38,996 nt of DNA. Origin: Thermosipho affectus (GTDB taxonomy: Bacteria > Thermotogota > Thermotogae > Thermotogales > Fervidobacteriaceae). The stretch is taken from NCBI RefSeq assembly GCF_001990485.1, contig NZ_LBFC01000016.1, forward strand, positions 1-38,996, in the 5' to 3' direction. Under the pieces are notes generated by a model. The model had not been told where the DNA came from and did no database searches. It worked only from the letters and a program-made list of their open reading frames with translations. Of this stretch, positions 8,324 through 15,457 are shown piece after piece. Position numbers and translations under genes: made by a program. The first letter of the stretch is position 1, and each line of letters begins with the position of its first letter.

Positions 8324-8343
8324 TGCACGCTGCCGGCCGCGTA
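8324..8343. other. GC-rich imperfect palindrome upstream of DUF1659
   Basis: GCACGCTGCCGGCCGCGTAC stands out as 16 of 20 G/C in DNA that is otherwise about 70 percent A/T. It contains ACGC...GCGT arms around a CCGGCC core. It lies about 25 bases before the DUF1659 start, so it may be an operator, a 5'-UTR hairpin or a scar of insertion. Confidence 0.45.
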
Positions 8344-8439
8344 CATATAAATATATCTACACAAGAAATTGGATTTAACGTAATATATACAAATGTATAG
8401 AGATTGTTACATAAAAATTTTTGTAGTGTTCTATCAAAT

Positions 8440-8545
8440 GTACGAATGACCAAGAAAGGGAATGGGGAAGACCAGAGAAATGGTATTTAAGCTCAAATAG
8501 ATTTGACAACATGAAATCTGTTGTTGACTTTACTGAAACATGAAA
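8440..8545 (+). pseudogene. Remnant of an IS4-like transposase C-terminus
   Basis: One plus-strand frame reads WGRPEKWYLSSNRFDNMKSV then VDFTET before a stop. EKWYLxSN is typical of the C-terminal part of DDE transposases of the IS4/IS1634 type. No ends or start are visible. Only about 35 residues survive, so the family call is tentative. Confidence 0.4.
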
Positions 8546-8750
8546 AACATTCAACAATAACAATAACAATAACTAATACTCCGTTCTCAGAATAAAGCGA
8601 TATACTTGTTTTTCCTATACTATATCAAACAATATTAAATAGATTATTGCACCATTCTTACGTAATTTTAATTAAAGGAAAAATTTGAATTTTTCTCTAA
8701 TTCTTCTAAACAATAATATCCAAATAACAATAATGAATCTTATTTTTCTT

Positions 8751-8780
8751 TTTTTGTATATTTTTATCTTGACTTTTAGA
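8751..8780 (-). mobile_element. Decayed solo IS end
   Basis: On the minus strand TCTAAAAGTCAAGATAAAAA then TATACAAAAA matches the outer 30 bases of the terminus at both window edges with a few changes. It cuts the Schlafen-like pseudogene exactly at its downstream boundary. No transposase sequence adjoins it. Confidence 0.6.
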
Positions 8781-9070
8781 TACACCTCAACTACAAGTAA
8801 ATCTTTACCATCTCTATTTTTAACATATATCAAGTATAATCATCTATCACGTACCATATTATTTATTCTATCCATTAAATGAACTAGTTCTTTATCTGGC
8901 ACACCACCTATTTCCTTTGTTCCGTCTTTTATTACAAAAATTACATTTCCACCTAAACCATTTGCAAATGCAACAACAGTTTTTAAAAATGACTTTTTAT
9001 TTCTACTAGAAAGTTTTTCTTTAAACTCAAGATTTTTATTTTCACCTTTCTTAATTTCATTAAGTATTAT
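8781..9070 (-). pseudogene. Fragment of Schlafen/AlbA_2-domain protein
   Basis: The minus strand reads IILNEIKKGENKNLEFKEKL, then KTVVAFANGLGGNVIFVIKD, then EIGGVPDKELVHLMDRI, the hallmark of the AlbA_2 (PF04326) domain found in Schlafen-like regulators and divergent AAA proteins. A stop (TGA, 8840-8842) follows NNMVRDR; reading through gives IYVKNRDGKDLLVVEV before the IS end truncates the gene. No proper start codon is present. About 95 of several hundred residues remain. Its original role is unknown; AlbA_2 proteins occur in nucleic-acid-related and defence loci. Confidence 0.7.
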
Positions 9071-9229
9071 TCAATCACCTTAGAGTCCAAAAACAAATTT
9101 AAAAACTTGGCATAATTCTTTTCTAATTTATAAATCTCTTTGTTCATTATCGAAAGTAGTTTTTTTTAGTTTCTTTTATTACCCAAATATGATTCTTTTG
9201 AAAAATATCATCTTTATTTATTAAAGTTT
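9071..9229. other. Short gap between two gene remnants
   Basis: No complete gene. A 22-codon minus-strand frame (MNKEIYKLEKNYAKF...) and a fragment QKNHIWVIKETKK, slightly reminiscent of ATPase C-termini, are visible but too short to assign. Confidence 0.3.
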
Positions 9230-9507
9230 TTATTTCAAAAATTTTTCAAGTTCAATAACTAATTTATAAACAAGAGTAGAAGGATTTTTTGAAGAAGGTT
9301 TTGTATTACCTTGCTTTTTGTGCTCATTTTCCATCCTTTTTGCATTTTCAATAGCTACATATTTTTTATCAACAAATCTATAATAAACATCACCAAAATT
9401 TTTCCTGTATACAGGAAATCTATCTTTTAGTTTTTTTATACAATCTTTAGTTGTTAATGGTGTATTATAATAATCAAAATGCAACAAAAACCAATATTCA
9501 AAGCAAA
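9230..9507 (-). pseudogene. C-terminal remnant of RloB-like protein
   Basis: The minus-strand frame CFEYWFLLHFDYYNTPLTTK followed by KLKDRFPVYRKNFGDVYYRF and IENAKRMENEH matches the C-terminal part of RloB (PF13707), whose signature is NPCFExWFLLHF. RloB is the small partner encoded after an RloA/AAA15-type ATPase in restriction-linked and retron defence loci. The N-terminal half is deleted, and the join is to the ATPase gene at about 9507, in another frame. It has no start and is certainly non-functional. Confidence 0.75.
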
Positions 9508-10276
9508 GAACTCGACTACTGCTTTTAATAACGTGGGATGAAGCTGGGTATCTAATTCATCTATAAACAATATTTTTTCCTCTTTTAATGCATAAATAAT
9601 TTCACCAATTATATTGAAAAGTTTTTTTGTTCCAGCAGATTCTTCTTCAAAATTAAATTTTTCTACATCAATAACATTTCCATTTTCATCGTATATATTA
9701 TGATATGTATAAAGTTTTACATTAAATAGCTTATCTTGTTCTCTAATATTAGCATCTACAATCGTATTTTTTACCAAATCAGGCAACTTCGATATATCTA
9801 TTTCACTTTTTGTATATTCGAAATCTACTATATCAAAGTCTGCCTTTTTTAAAAAACTAAGTATTTCTTCCTTTGTAATTTTTCCTTTTTCAAATAAATT
9901 TAGAGTTTGAGCCGGAGAAGAAAAATAAGGAAATTCCCACATTATAACGTTAATCTTTTTGAAAAAACTAACTATTTGTCTTGCAAGCTTACTATTCCAT
10001 TGAGCAAGAGAAGAAAGAAAAAGTGTGTTTTCACTTGTTTTCTTTTCCACACCTTTTGATTCAGAAAAATTGCCTCTTTCTATCTTTTGGTCTATTCTTT
10101 CAAATATTTTAGCTTCTTTTAATCTTTTGTTTTCAAGATTTGCGCGAAACAATCATTCGCTTTTAATTTTTTTACCATCAACTTCAAATCCATATCTATA
10201 TATGAAATTTCCATTGATAAACCTATTCTCAAATATAGTATATAGTTTAGGAATAGAAGAAGTATCACCTGGGACA
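9508..10276 (-). pseudogene. Truncated AAA15/RloA-type ATPase
   Basis: The minus strand reads SSIPKLYTIFENRF...FIYRYGFEVDGKKIKSE, then a stop (TGA 10153-10155, Trp expected), then LFRANLENKRLKEAKIFER...ENTLFLSSLAQWNS and Walker B ILFIDELDTQLHPTLLKAVV. This is the body of an AAA15/RloA-like ABC-type ATPase (PF13304). The N-terminus with Walker A is missing, cut at the IS end at 10277. The C-terminus after LHPTLLKAVVEFF is lost by a deletion that joins it to RloB at about 9507. RloA-like ATPases pair with RloB, so the two remnants were probably neighbours in one defence operon. Confidence 0.75.
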
Positions 10277-10331
10277 GTTTTTGTACATTTTTATTTTCCC
10301 TTTTTTATGCATTTTTATCTTGACTTTTACA
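10277..10331 (-). mobile_element. Solo IS end
   Basis: On the minus strand from 10331, TGTAAAAGTCAAGATAAAAA followed by TGCATAAAAAAGGGAAAATA and TGTAC repeats the left-edge terminus over about 55 bases with two changes. It is oriented like the left-edge copy. One side is the truncated ATPase, the other a block of interspersed repeats, so the element body has been deleted. Confidence 0.75.
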
Positions 10332-10342
10332 TTCGAAAGACA

Positions 10343-10382
10343 ATCCAAGATTCTTCGTCACTTCGCACCTCAGAATGACAAA
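10343..10382. repeat. Interspersed repeat copy
   Basis: CAAGATTCTTCGTCACTTCG then CACCTCAGAATGACAAAAA: one arm of the GTCATTC...GAATCTT element, here immediately beside the solo IS end. Confidence 0.6.
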
Positions 10383-10388
10383 AAACTT

Positions 10389-10476
10389 CAATCTCTCCAA
10401 TCTCTCCAACCTCGCTAACACTTGCCAACCTTGCTAATCTATCCAACCTATCTAATCTCTCCAACACTTGCTAATA
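10389..10476. repeat. Degenerate 9-10 bp tandem repeat
   Basis: About nine units of the type CTCTCCAAT / CTCGCTAAC / CTATCCAAC / CTTGCTAAT run end to end between two interspersed repeat arms. Shorter versions follow the same repeats at about 1340-1365, 2115-2130 and 11398-11425, so tract and repeat travel together. Confidence 0.65.
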
Positions 10477-10477
10477 C

Positions 10478-10512
10478 TGTCATCCCGAGCACATACGAGG
10501 AATCTTATTTAA
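10478..10512. repeat. Interspersed repeat copy (left arm)
   Basis: CTGTCATCCCGAGCACATAC then GAGGAATCTTATT. It sits where the DUF1659 gene would be expected in the inverted cassette and directly precedes the DUF2922 copy. Confidence 0.6.
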
Positions 10513-10545
10513 AAAAACAATAAAAATAAATAAGGAGAGATAAAG

Positions 10546-10839
10546 ATGAAAAGGTTGAGTTTGGTTTATAGAAATCAAACAGAAGGAAAAAGTTTAAGGA
10601 TCAATATCCCAGAACCAATAGACAACATTGATTCTGCTGAATTAGAACAAGACGCACAAAGTTTAATAGACAACGGACTTGTTCCAGCAGGGTACGTATT
10701 TATGGAGAAAATAAAAAGAAAGAAGTAATAAATTTAATAGACGAAATATTTGACGACTTAAACATCAATATTCCAAGAGAAATGCTTTATGTTATTTTAT
10801 CTCCTGCGATAGATTATCTCTCTGGTATTTTATTTTGAT
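10546..10839 (+). pseudogene. DUF2922 copy fused by deletion to the 62-residue gene
   Basis: ATG 10546 is preceded by AAGGAGAGATAAAG. The first 52 codons are nearly identical to the DUF2922 protein at 7855-8067, up to PAGYVF. A deletion then joins it, out of frame, to the cassette's third gene, whose remaining frame reads GENKKKEVINLIDEIFDDLN and IPREMLYVILSPAIDYLSG to TGA 10839. The fused frame ends early as MEKIKRKK (10728), giving a 60-residue product. This is the eroded, inverted paralogue of 7653-8067. A short translated product cannot be excluded, since the ribosome binding site is good. Confidence 0.75.
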
Positions 10840-10853
10840 TAAATAACATTTTG

Positions 10854-10883
10854 CAGGAGGGGATTATCCCCTCCTGTTTTTTT
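10854..10883 (+). terminator. Rho-independent terminator of the inverted cassette
   Basis: CAGGAGGGG...CCCCTCCTG with a 5-base loop and seven T, the same stem as at 7608-7637 on the other strand. Its preservation amid decay supports a real, once-selected element. Confidence 0.9.
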
Positions 10884-10891
10884 GGCACACA

Positions 10892-10910
10892 TGGTATACT
10901 TATGTGTATA
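10892..10910 (+). promoter_or_regulatory. Conserved element upstream of the sigma-like copy
   Basis: TGGTATACTTATGTGTATA matches 18 of 19 bases of the element at 7581-7599. Here it is followed by two looser TATGTATAT / TATGGTATAT repeats up to about 10940. It probably contains the promoter for the sigma-like gene. Confidence 0.45.
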
Positions 10911-10968
10911 TCTATGTATATTAATCTGTATGGTATATGCTTTTCATATTTTACCGGGGGCGTCATGG

Positions 10969-11256
10969 ATGGAGATATATAAGAAATATAAAAAAGACGT
11001 TGAAATGGTAGCGGGAAGATATTTCAAACGATATGGTTATAAATGTGACTCTTATGAAGACTTGAAACAAACCATATGTTATATATTACTATGCGCAATA
11101 GAAAAATTTGATGGATTGATTTCAATCGTAAAATACAACAGGAAACCACCATATTGCAAAGAAACCCCATTTACGCCATTAAAGATGGAATATATCTCGG
11201 GAGATGATGAAAACAACTGTGCATTCAAAGAATTCCAAGGAGAATACATAGTATAA
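10969..11256 (+). CDS. Sigma-region-2-like protein, internally deleted copy
   Basis: 95 residues from ATG 10969, with GGGGG 8 bases upstream. It is a paralogue of the 109-residue protein at 7213-7542: YKKYKKDVEMVAGRYFKRYG and YEDLKQTICYILLCAIEKFD match, as does the tail KPPYC...FTPLKMEYISGDD. An in-frame deletion removes about 15 residues (RGNERMFVLNFVKNK in the other copy), the helix corresponding to the -10-reading part of sigma region 2. It may be non-functional or a dominant-negative variant; neither can be told from sequence. The longer frame starting at 10882 runs through the promoter-like repeats and is unlikely. Confidence 0.6.
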   Translation: MEIYKKYKKDVEMVAGRYFKRYGYKCDSYEDLKQTICYILLCAIEKFDGLISIVKYNRKPPYCKETPFTPLKMEYISGDDENNCAFKEFQGEYIV

Positions 11257-11297
11257 AACACATTATTAGCATAGTTAATGGGAGTGGCATCTTCTCC

Positions 11298-11495
11298 TTT
11301 CTGTCATTCTAAACGAAGTGAAGAATCTTGCTCTTTCCTTCCGACAGTCATTTAAAGATTCTTCGCACAACACGCGTTCAGAATGACAAAAAGCTTCCAA
11401 TCTCGCCAACCTCTCTAACCCTCTCTAACACTGTCATTCCGAGAGGTCCCCTCCTTTTGTCATTCCGAGCGCATGCGAGGAATTTTATCCCTTTG
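11298..11495. repeat. Cluster of interspersed repeat arms
   Basis: Alternating GTCATTC...GAATCTT and AAGATTCTTCG...CAGAATGACA arms in both orientations, able to pair into long hairpins. It lies at the boundary between the decayed cassette and the polysaccharide locus. Confidence 0.6.
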
Positions 11496-11529
11496 TCATC
11501 TTAAGCCCCATAGGGCGATAGTACCAACA

Positions 11530-11556
11530 AAACAAAAAACACAGAATACTCTGTGG
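11530..11556 (-). terminator. Possible terminator of the polysaccharide operon
   Basis: On the minus strand CACAGAGTATTCTGTG is followed by TTTTTTGTTTTG, a short stem with a T-rich tail about 140 bases after the flippase stop. The stem is only 6-7 bp, so the call is moderate. Confidence 0.5.
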
Positions 11557-11697
11557 TTTTTGAGTATTAACACAAAAGTAATTCCCGAGCTATCTGATAA
11601 AATGCTAAACTTGTGCAAAAAGTTCGGCTTTTTATTTGAATTTGCAAGAATTTTACAATTATTACTAAAATTCAAAACAAGAAAAGAAGTACACATT

Positions 11698-13122
11698 TTA
11701 TCTACCTGTTTTGGAAATAATCGCTACTTTTATTTTTAATAAAATTGCTTTAATTTCCTTTCTATTTATCAAAATGAAAACTATCAATGTTGCTATTTGT
11801 ATAGTATACATAATAAAGATTTTTTGAATAAAATTTACAAAAAGCGACAAAGAAACCAATAAAAAGCTTAAAACCAACTTTATCCAATTATTCTTTATTC
11901 TAAAATACTTCCTTGTTTCAAATATTCTCATTATCCACATAGCTAAAAATGCCATCATCGTTGAAATTGCTGCTGCTTGCGCTCCAATTATTGGTATAAA
12001 CACTATATTTATTCCTATATTTACCATAGCTCCTACTACCGATGTTTTAAACGCTCCTACCGTCTTTTTTGATGCTATATACCCCACTCCAAAAAAACTT
12101 GAAAATGCTGAAAATATCGCTCCTAAAAACAAAAATAGTACGTATCTCCATGCTTCATAAAAGCTTGCTCCTACCATTATCCTCATTATCGGTTTTAATA
12201 CTATCGAAAATACCATTACTATTAGTAACAAAAACGTTGACAGTATTCTAAATATTTTAGAGTAAAATTCATCTTTATTTCTACTTTTATATTGCTCTAC
12301 CGCTGATATTTGCCATGCTTGATAAAATATCCCATTTAATATCGTTATTAGTGACATAAATTTATACGATACTGAATAAATCCCATTTGCCGCAAATCCC
12401 AGGTAAAATATTATTAAATATCTATCCGATACATTCATTATCCACCAGGAAAGTCCATTTGGTATTAAAGGAATTGAATATTCTAACATATTTCTTATCT
12501 TTTGTAATGACACATTTTTTAATGATATGTCTTTGTATATCTTTCCAAATATTAAAAGAAATAACACATCTACTAAACTTGAAAGTATATATCCTAGAAA
12601 ATATCCTTTTATTCCATACCTTAAAACCACTACAAACACTATCCCAAGCGTTGCAAATGAAATTGTGTGTATTATATCACCTAATGCAAATATCAAAAGC
12701 TTTTGTTTTGCCCTAATATATGTCTTAAAAATTGAAAGAACAGAATTTATCGCAAATGCAAATACCATATAAATTGTTAATTCGGATATACTTTCTATTT
12801 TAGATATTATTGGAACAAATACTAAAAATACTAAAATCCCCCAAAAAGAAACCATTAACGCCGAAGAAAGTACCCCCGATTTTTCTTCTTCACCTGTTTT
12901 TTCCATTGTAAAACGAAACACCGCATCAACAATCCCTAATGTAAGAAATGGCAGTAATAGACTTATCGTTGTAGCAAAAAAATCTATTTTTCCATAATCA
13001 GCTTTGGTAAGAACCCTTGTAAAAATTGGTAATAAAAAAAAGGAAATTGCTCTTGAACCAAATGTTCCAAGTGATATTATAACTGTATTTTTCGCAAGTA
13101 CTTTATACTCTTTTTCCAGAAT
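11698..13122 (-). CDS. Polysaccharide flippase (Wzx/MATE-like)
   Basis: Membrane protein of the polysaccharide biosynthesis (PF01943) / MVF group, expected to flip undecaprenyl-linked repeat units across the membrane. A GTG start at 12921 would give 407 residues and lose the family's N-terminus. The frame is open upstream to 13122 and encodes YKVLAKNTVIISLGTFGSRA, FLLPIFTRVLTKADYGKIDF and LLPFLTLGIVDAVFRF, the usual first two helices. The full protein is about 474 residues with 12-14 helices. No ATG, GTG or TTG exists in this extension before the upstream TGA. GGTTGGTG precedes ATT 13122 and CTG 13119, so initiation is at a rare codon. It is the last gene of the locus. Confidence 0.85.
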   Translation of the reverse strand: MLEKEYKVLAKNTVIISLGTFGSRAISFFLLPIFTRVLTKADYGKIDFFATTISLLLPFLTLGIVDAVFRFTMEKTGEEEKSGVLSSALMVSFWGILVFLVFVPIISKIESISELTIYMVFAFAINSVLSIFKTYIRAKQKLLIFALGDIIHTISFATLGIVFVVVLRYGIKGYFLGYILSSLVDVLFLLIFGKIYKDISLKNVSLQKIRNMLEYSIPLIPNGLSWWIMNVSDRYLIIFYLGFAANGIYSVSYKFMSLITILNGIFYQAWQISAVEQYKSRNKDEFYSKIFRILSTFLLLIVMVFSIVLKPIMRIMVGASFYEAWRYVLFLFLGAIFSAFSSFFGVGYIASKKTVGAFKTSVVGAMVNIGINIVFIPIIGAQAAAISTMMAFLAMWIMRIFETRKYFRIKNNWIKLVLSFLLVSLSLFVNFIQKIFIMYTIQIATLIVFILINRKEIKAILLKIKVAIISKTGR

Positions 13123-13170
13123 TCGTCACCAACCTTAAAAATATTCTATTATTCAAAAATTCTGTTAATA

Positions 13171-14310
13171 TCATTTCTTTCTCTCGGAATTTTTTATATT
13201 TTTCAATAAAAGCCCTCTTAATTTATATATAAGTTTTTTTACCAGGGGATATTTTGAGAAATTTCTGTACATATACTTTAAAAACTTAATTTGCTTATTT
13301 ACTCTTTTTCTATTAAAATATTTTAAAGGATAACCTAATGGTTGCGATTTTTTTAGTTCTTCAATACCCAAATTAGATACACTAATCAGTTTATTTTCTT
13401 TTATTATTTGCAACCCCTTTTTTGTGTTTGCTGTAAAAATTGCTATTTTTTCCTCAGTATCAATTCCCCAATTATCTCCAATAGAGATATCTGAAAATTC
13501 TAATCCAAATAATTTTTTACAATTTAGACAACCATCAGGAATAAAAAAGTAATCTTTACTAACAAGATAATCCAAACAATCAATTGTAATCTTTCTTCCA
13601 TCTTCTAGAGTTATAATAATATTCCCGGGTCTTTTTAAACCGTATCTTGATTTATAACTTTTAACATTTTTTTCAAGTACATAAAGTAGATTATTTTCTT
13701 TCAAATATTCTTTCATTCCATTTTTCATTCTTCCAATTGTACAAGTCAAACTAATTGTTGCATAAACATTATTTATATTAAATTTTTGACAAAATTTTTC
13801 AAACGCTATATTATGACAAGGAAGTCCTACAAATAAAACTGATTTATATTTTTTTATTTTTTCTATGTTTAAAAGCTGTTTTGACGTATGATAAAATGAA
13901 CCTGAATGCTGCAAAACCTTATTTTTTGAAGTCAAAAAATCGCCATAAATATTCAAATGCCTATCAAAAAACGCTACTAAAGCTGCATCTATTCTCTCTT
14001 TATCGAATAAGTCAATAATTATTGATGAGACAATTCCGCCCGAAGATGAGTTTTTAATAATTTCCTTATTTTTTGATTTTCCAACAAATATTTCTTTAAC
14101 ATCATTAAGATTTTCTTTTTTGCTCATTAAATCCGTTGGACAAACATCAACACAAAGCCCACAAGAAGAACATTTTTTACTATCAACAAAAGGTAATATA
14201 CCTTTATTTGAAACCTCATGTATATTTATACATTTCTTAGGACATATTCCTTCACAAAGTCCACAACCTATACATTTAAACTTTATTTTTTCAAAAACGT
14301 TATTTTTCAT
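13171..14310 (-). CDS. F420 hydrogenase/dehydrogenase beta-subunit-like Fe-S protein
   Basis: 379 residues. The N-terminus has two 4Fe-4S ferredoxin motifs (CIGCGLCEGICPKKC; CSSCGLCVDVCPTDL), followed by FrhB/FdhB-type domains (PF04422/PF04432) with SSSGGIVSSI, GLPCHNIAFEKF and FSDISIGDNWG. In glycan loci such proteins regularly accompany polysaccharide pyruvyltransferases; the true substrate is unknown, and a redox step on the sugar or its carrier is an inference. The ATG 14310 overlaps the end of the upstream pyruvyltransferase gene by 11 bases, with GAAGAGGGA as ribosome binding site, so the two are translationally coupled. The product is cytoplasmic and reads as intact. Confidence 0.85.
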   Translation of the reverse strand: MKNNVFEKIKFKCIGCGLCEGICPKKCINIHEVSNKGILPFVDSKKCSSCGLCVDVCPTDLMSKKENLNDVKEIFVGKSKNKEIIKNSSSGGIVSSIIIDLFDKERIDAALVAFFDRHLNIYGDFLTSKNKVLQHSGSFYHTSKQLLNIEKIKKYKSVLFVGLPCHNIAFEKFCQKFNINNVYATISLTCTIGRMKNGMKEYLKENNLLYVLEKNVKSYKSRYGLKRPGNIIITLEDGRKITIDCLDYLVSKDYFFIPDGCLNCKKLFGLEFSDISIGDNWGIDTEEKIAIFTANTKKGLQIIKENKLISVSNLGIEELKKSQPLGYPLKYFNRKRVNKQIKFLKYMYRNFSKYPLVKKLIYKLRGLLLKNIKNSERKK

Positions 14311-15457
14311 GTTTTTCCCTCTTCAATTTTAATTCTATTTTTTTCAATGCTTCCACTAAATATTGTTTTGAATTTTCTATTACTTTACTAATTTCTTTAT
14401 TTTCTAAATTAGAATAAGCTTTTTGAGTTTTTTTCAAAATTTCTTCCACAATTTCAAAATTATTCAAAGTATTTTTTATCTGAACATTTTCCAATTGATA
14501 TAGACTCAATAAATTCTCCATTCTTGAATTTACTTTAGAATGTGCAAACGATATAAATGGTTTATGAAAAATCAACGAAAAAGCCGTACCATGGAAAGAA
14601 TTTGTTAATATATATTTAGCTTTCAAGAACAATTTAACAAAATCTATAGGACCAACATCATGTAATTTTTTTATTCCAAAGTTTTTACCAAAAAATCTTA
14701 TGAAAGGTATTTCAATACTTAAAACAGGAATATTATATTTTTCAGATAAATATCTTGCTGTTTTTAATAAATTAGGGTTATATTCTAACATATATACTAG
14801 AACATATCCGTTTCTTGGAATTTTATAGTTACTATTTTCAGATATTTTTTTCCATTCATTTGAACTTATAAGAAAAACTGGATCTATACATAAATTATAC
14901 TTTTTTCCCTTACAGATTTTATTTACATAATCTATCGAAGTTTTTTCTCTCAGTGAAACAAAATCAAACTTTTCTAAAGATTCGCAAAATAAATCGACAA
15001 GTTCTCTTTTTATTTCATTTTTGCCTAAACTTGCAGCATAACTTATTTTGTTACAATTAATGTTGTATAAAAGATAATCCCCAATATACTCTTTTGTTAT
15101 ATCATAGTTCCAAACTTGGTCACTACCTACAATAACTAAATCAAATTTATTTATTATCTTAGATAACTCATTCCTATTTTTTGCTTTTTCTGTTAAAAGC
15201 ATGTTTTCATTAATAAATTTCTCAAACTTTTTATATTGTTCGAATTTTATAAATTTCTCCATTAATTTTTTAATTGCCGTCTTAAAACGAATTTGTGTAT
15301 AAAAAATCCTTTTATTATACATATTAGCAAAATAATCTGGAACATAGTTTATAACATAAACCTCATTGTCTTTACTTAAATATTTATATTCCGCATACAT
15401 CTGTAACACAGCTCCATAATTGATGGCCCAATTAAATGTTAATATACCTATTTTCAT
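14300..15457 (-). CDS. Polysaccharide pyruvyltransferase family protein
   Basis: 385 residues of PF04230. The N-terminus MKIGILTFNWAINYGAVLQM, the GSDQVWN motif near residue 113 and the hallmark NSFHGTAFSLIFHKPF near residue 290 are all present. Members transfer pyruvate as a ketal from phosphoenolpyruvate to sugar residues of cell-surface glycans, or catalyse related transfers. Its ATG overlaps the TGA of the upstream glycosyltransferase (ATGA), and its own end overlaps the Fe-S protein gene by 11 bases. The pair of pyruvyltransferase plus Fe-S FrhB-like protein is a recurrent unit in bacterial polysaccharide loci. Confidence 0.87.
   Translation of the reverse strand: MKIGILTFNWAINYGAVLQMYAEYKYLSKDNEVYVINYVPDYFANMYNKRIFYTQIRFKTAIKKLMEKFIKFEQYKKFEKFINENMLLTEKAKNRNELSKIINKFDLVIVGSDQVWNYDITKEYIGDYLLYNINCNKISYAASLGKNEIKRELVDLFCESLEKFDFVSLREKTSIDYVNKICKGKKYNLCIDPVFLISSNEWKKISENSNYKIPRNGYVLVYMLEYNPNLLKTARYLSEKYNIPVLSIEIPFIRFFGKNFGIKKLHDVGPIDFVKLFLKAKYILTNSFHGTAFSLIFHKPFISFAHSKVNSRMENLLSLYQLENVQIKNTLNNFEIVEEILKKTQKAYSNLENKEISKVIENSKQYLVEALKKIELKLKREKHEK

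Larger units (their letters stand above)
11257..11697. other. Intergenic region with repeat cluster
   Basis: 11298-11495 holds at least four arms of the interspersed repeat (CTGTCATTCTAAACGAAGTG; AAAGATTCTTCGCACAACAC; CTGTCATTCCGAGAGGTCCC; TTGTCATTCCGAGCGCATGC) and a short CTCTAAC tandem tract. From 11496 to 11697 there are overlapping open frames on both strands, neither with a ribosome binding site or a recognisable protein. I see only the terminator-like hairpin at 11530-11556 in that part. Confidence 0.5.

Noticed and set aside
10389-10476. Tandem tract considered as a CRISPR array
   Set aside because: Units are 9-10 bp and degenerate, with no spacers; not a repeat-spacer structure.
11473-11739. 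88- and 66-residue overlapping frames on both strands
   Set aside because: They start inside an interspersed repeat arm, overlap the flippase 3' end or each other, and have no ribosome binding site or recognisable residues.
12922-13122. Flippase considered to be N-terminally truncated
   Set aside because: The upstream frame is uninterrupted and encodes the expected first helices; only the start codon is unusual.
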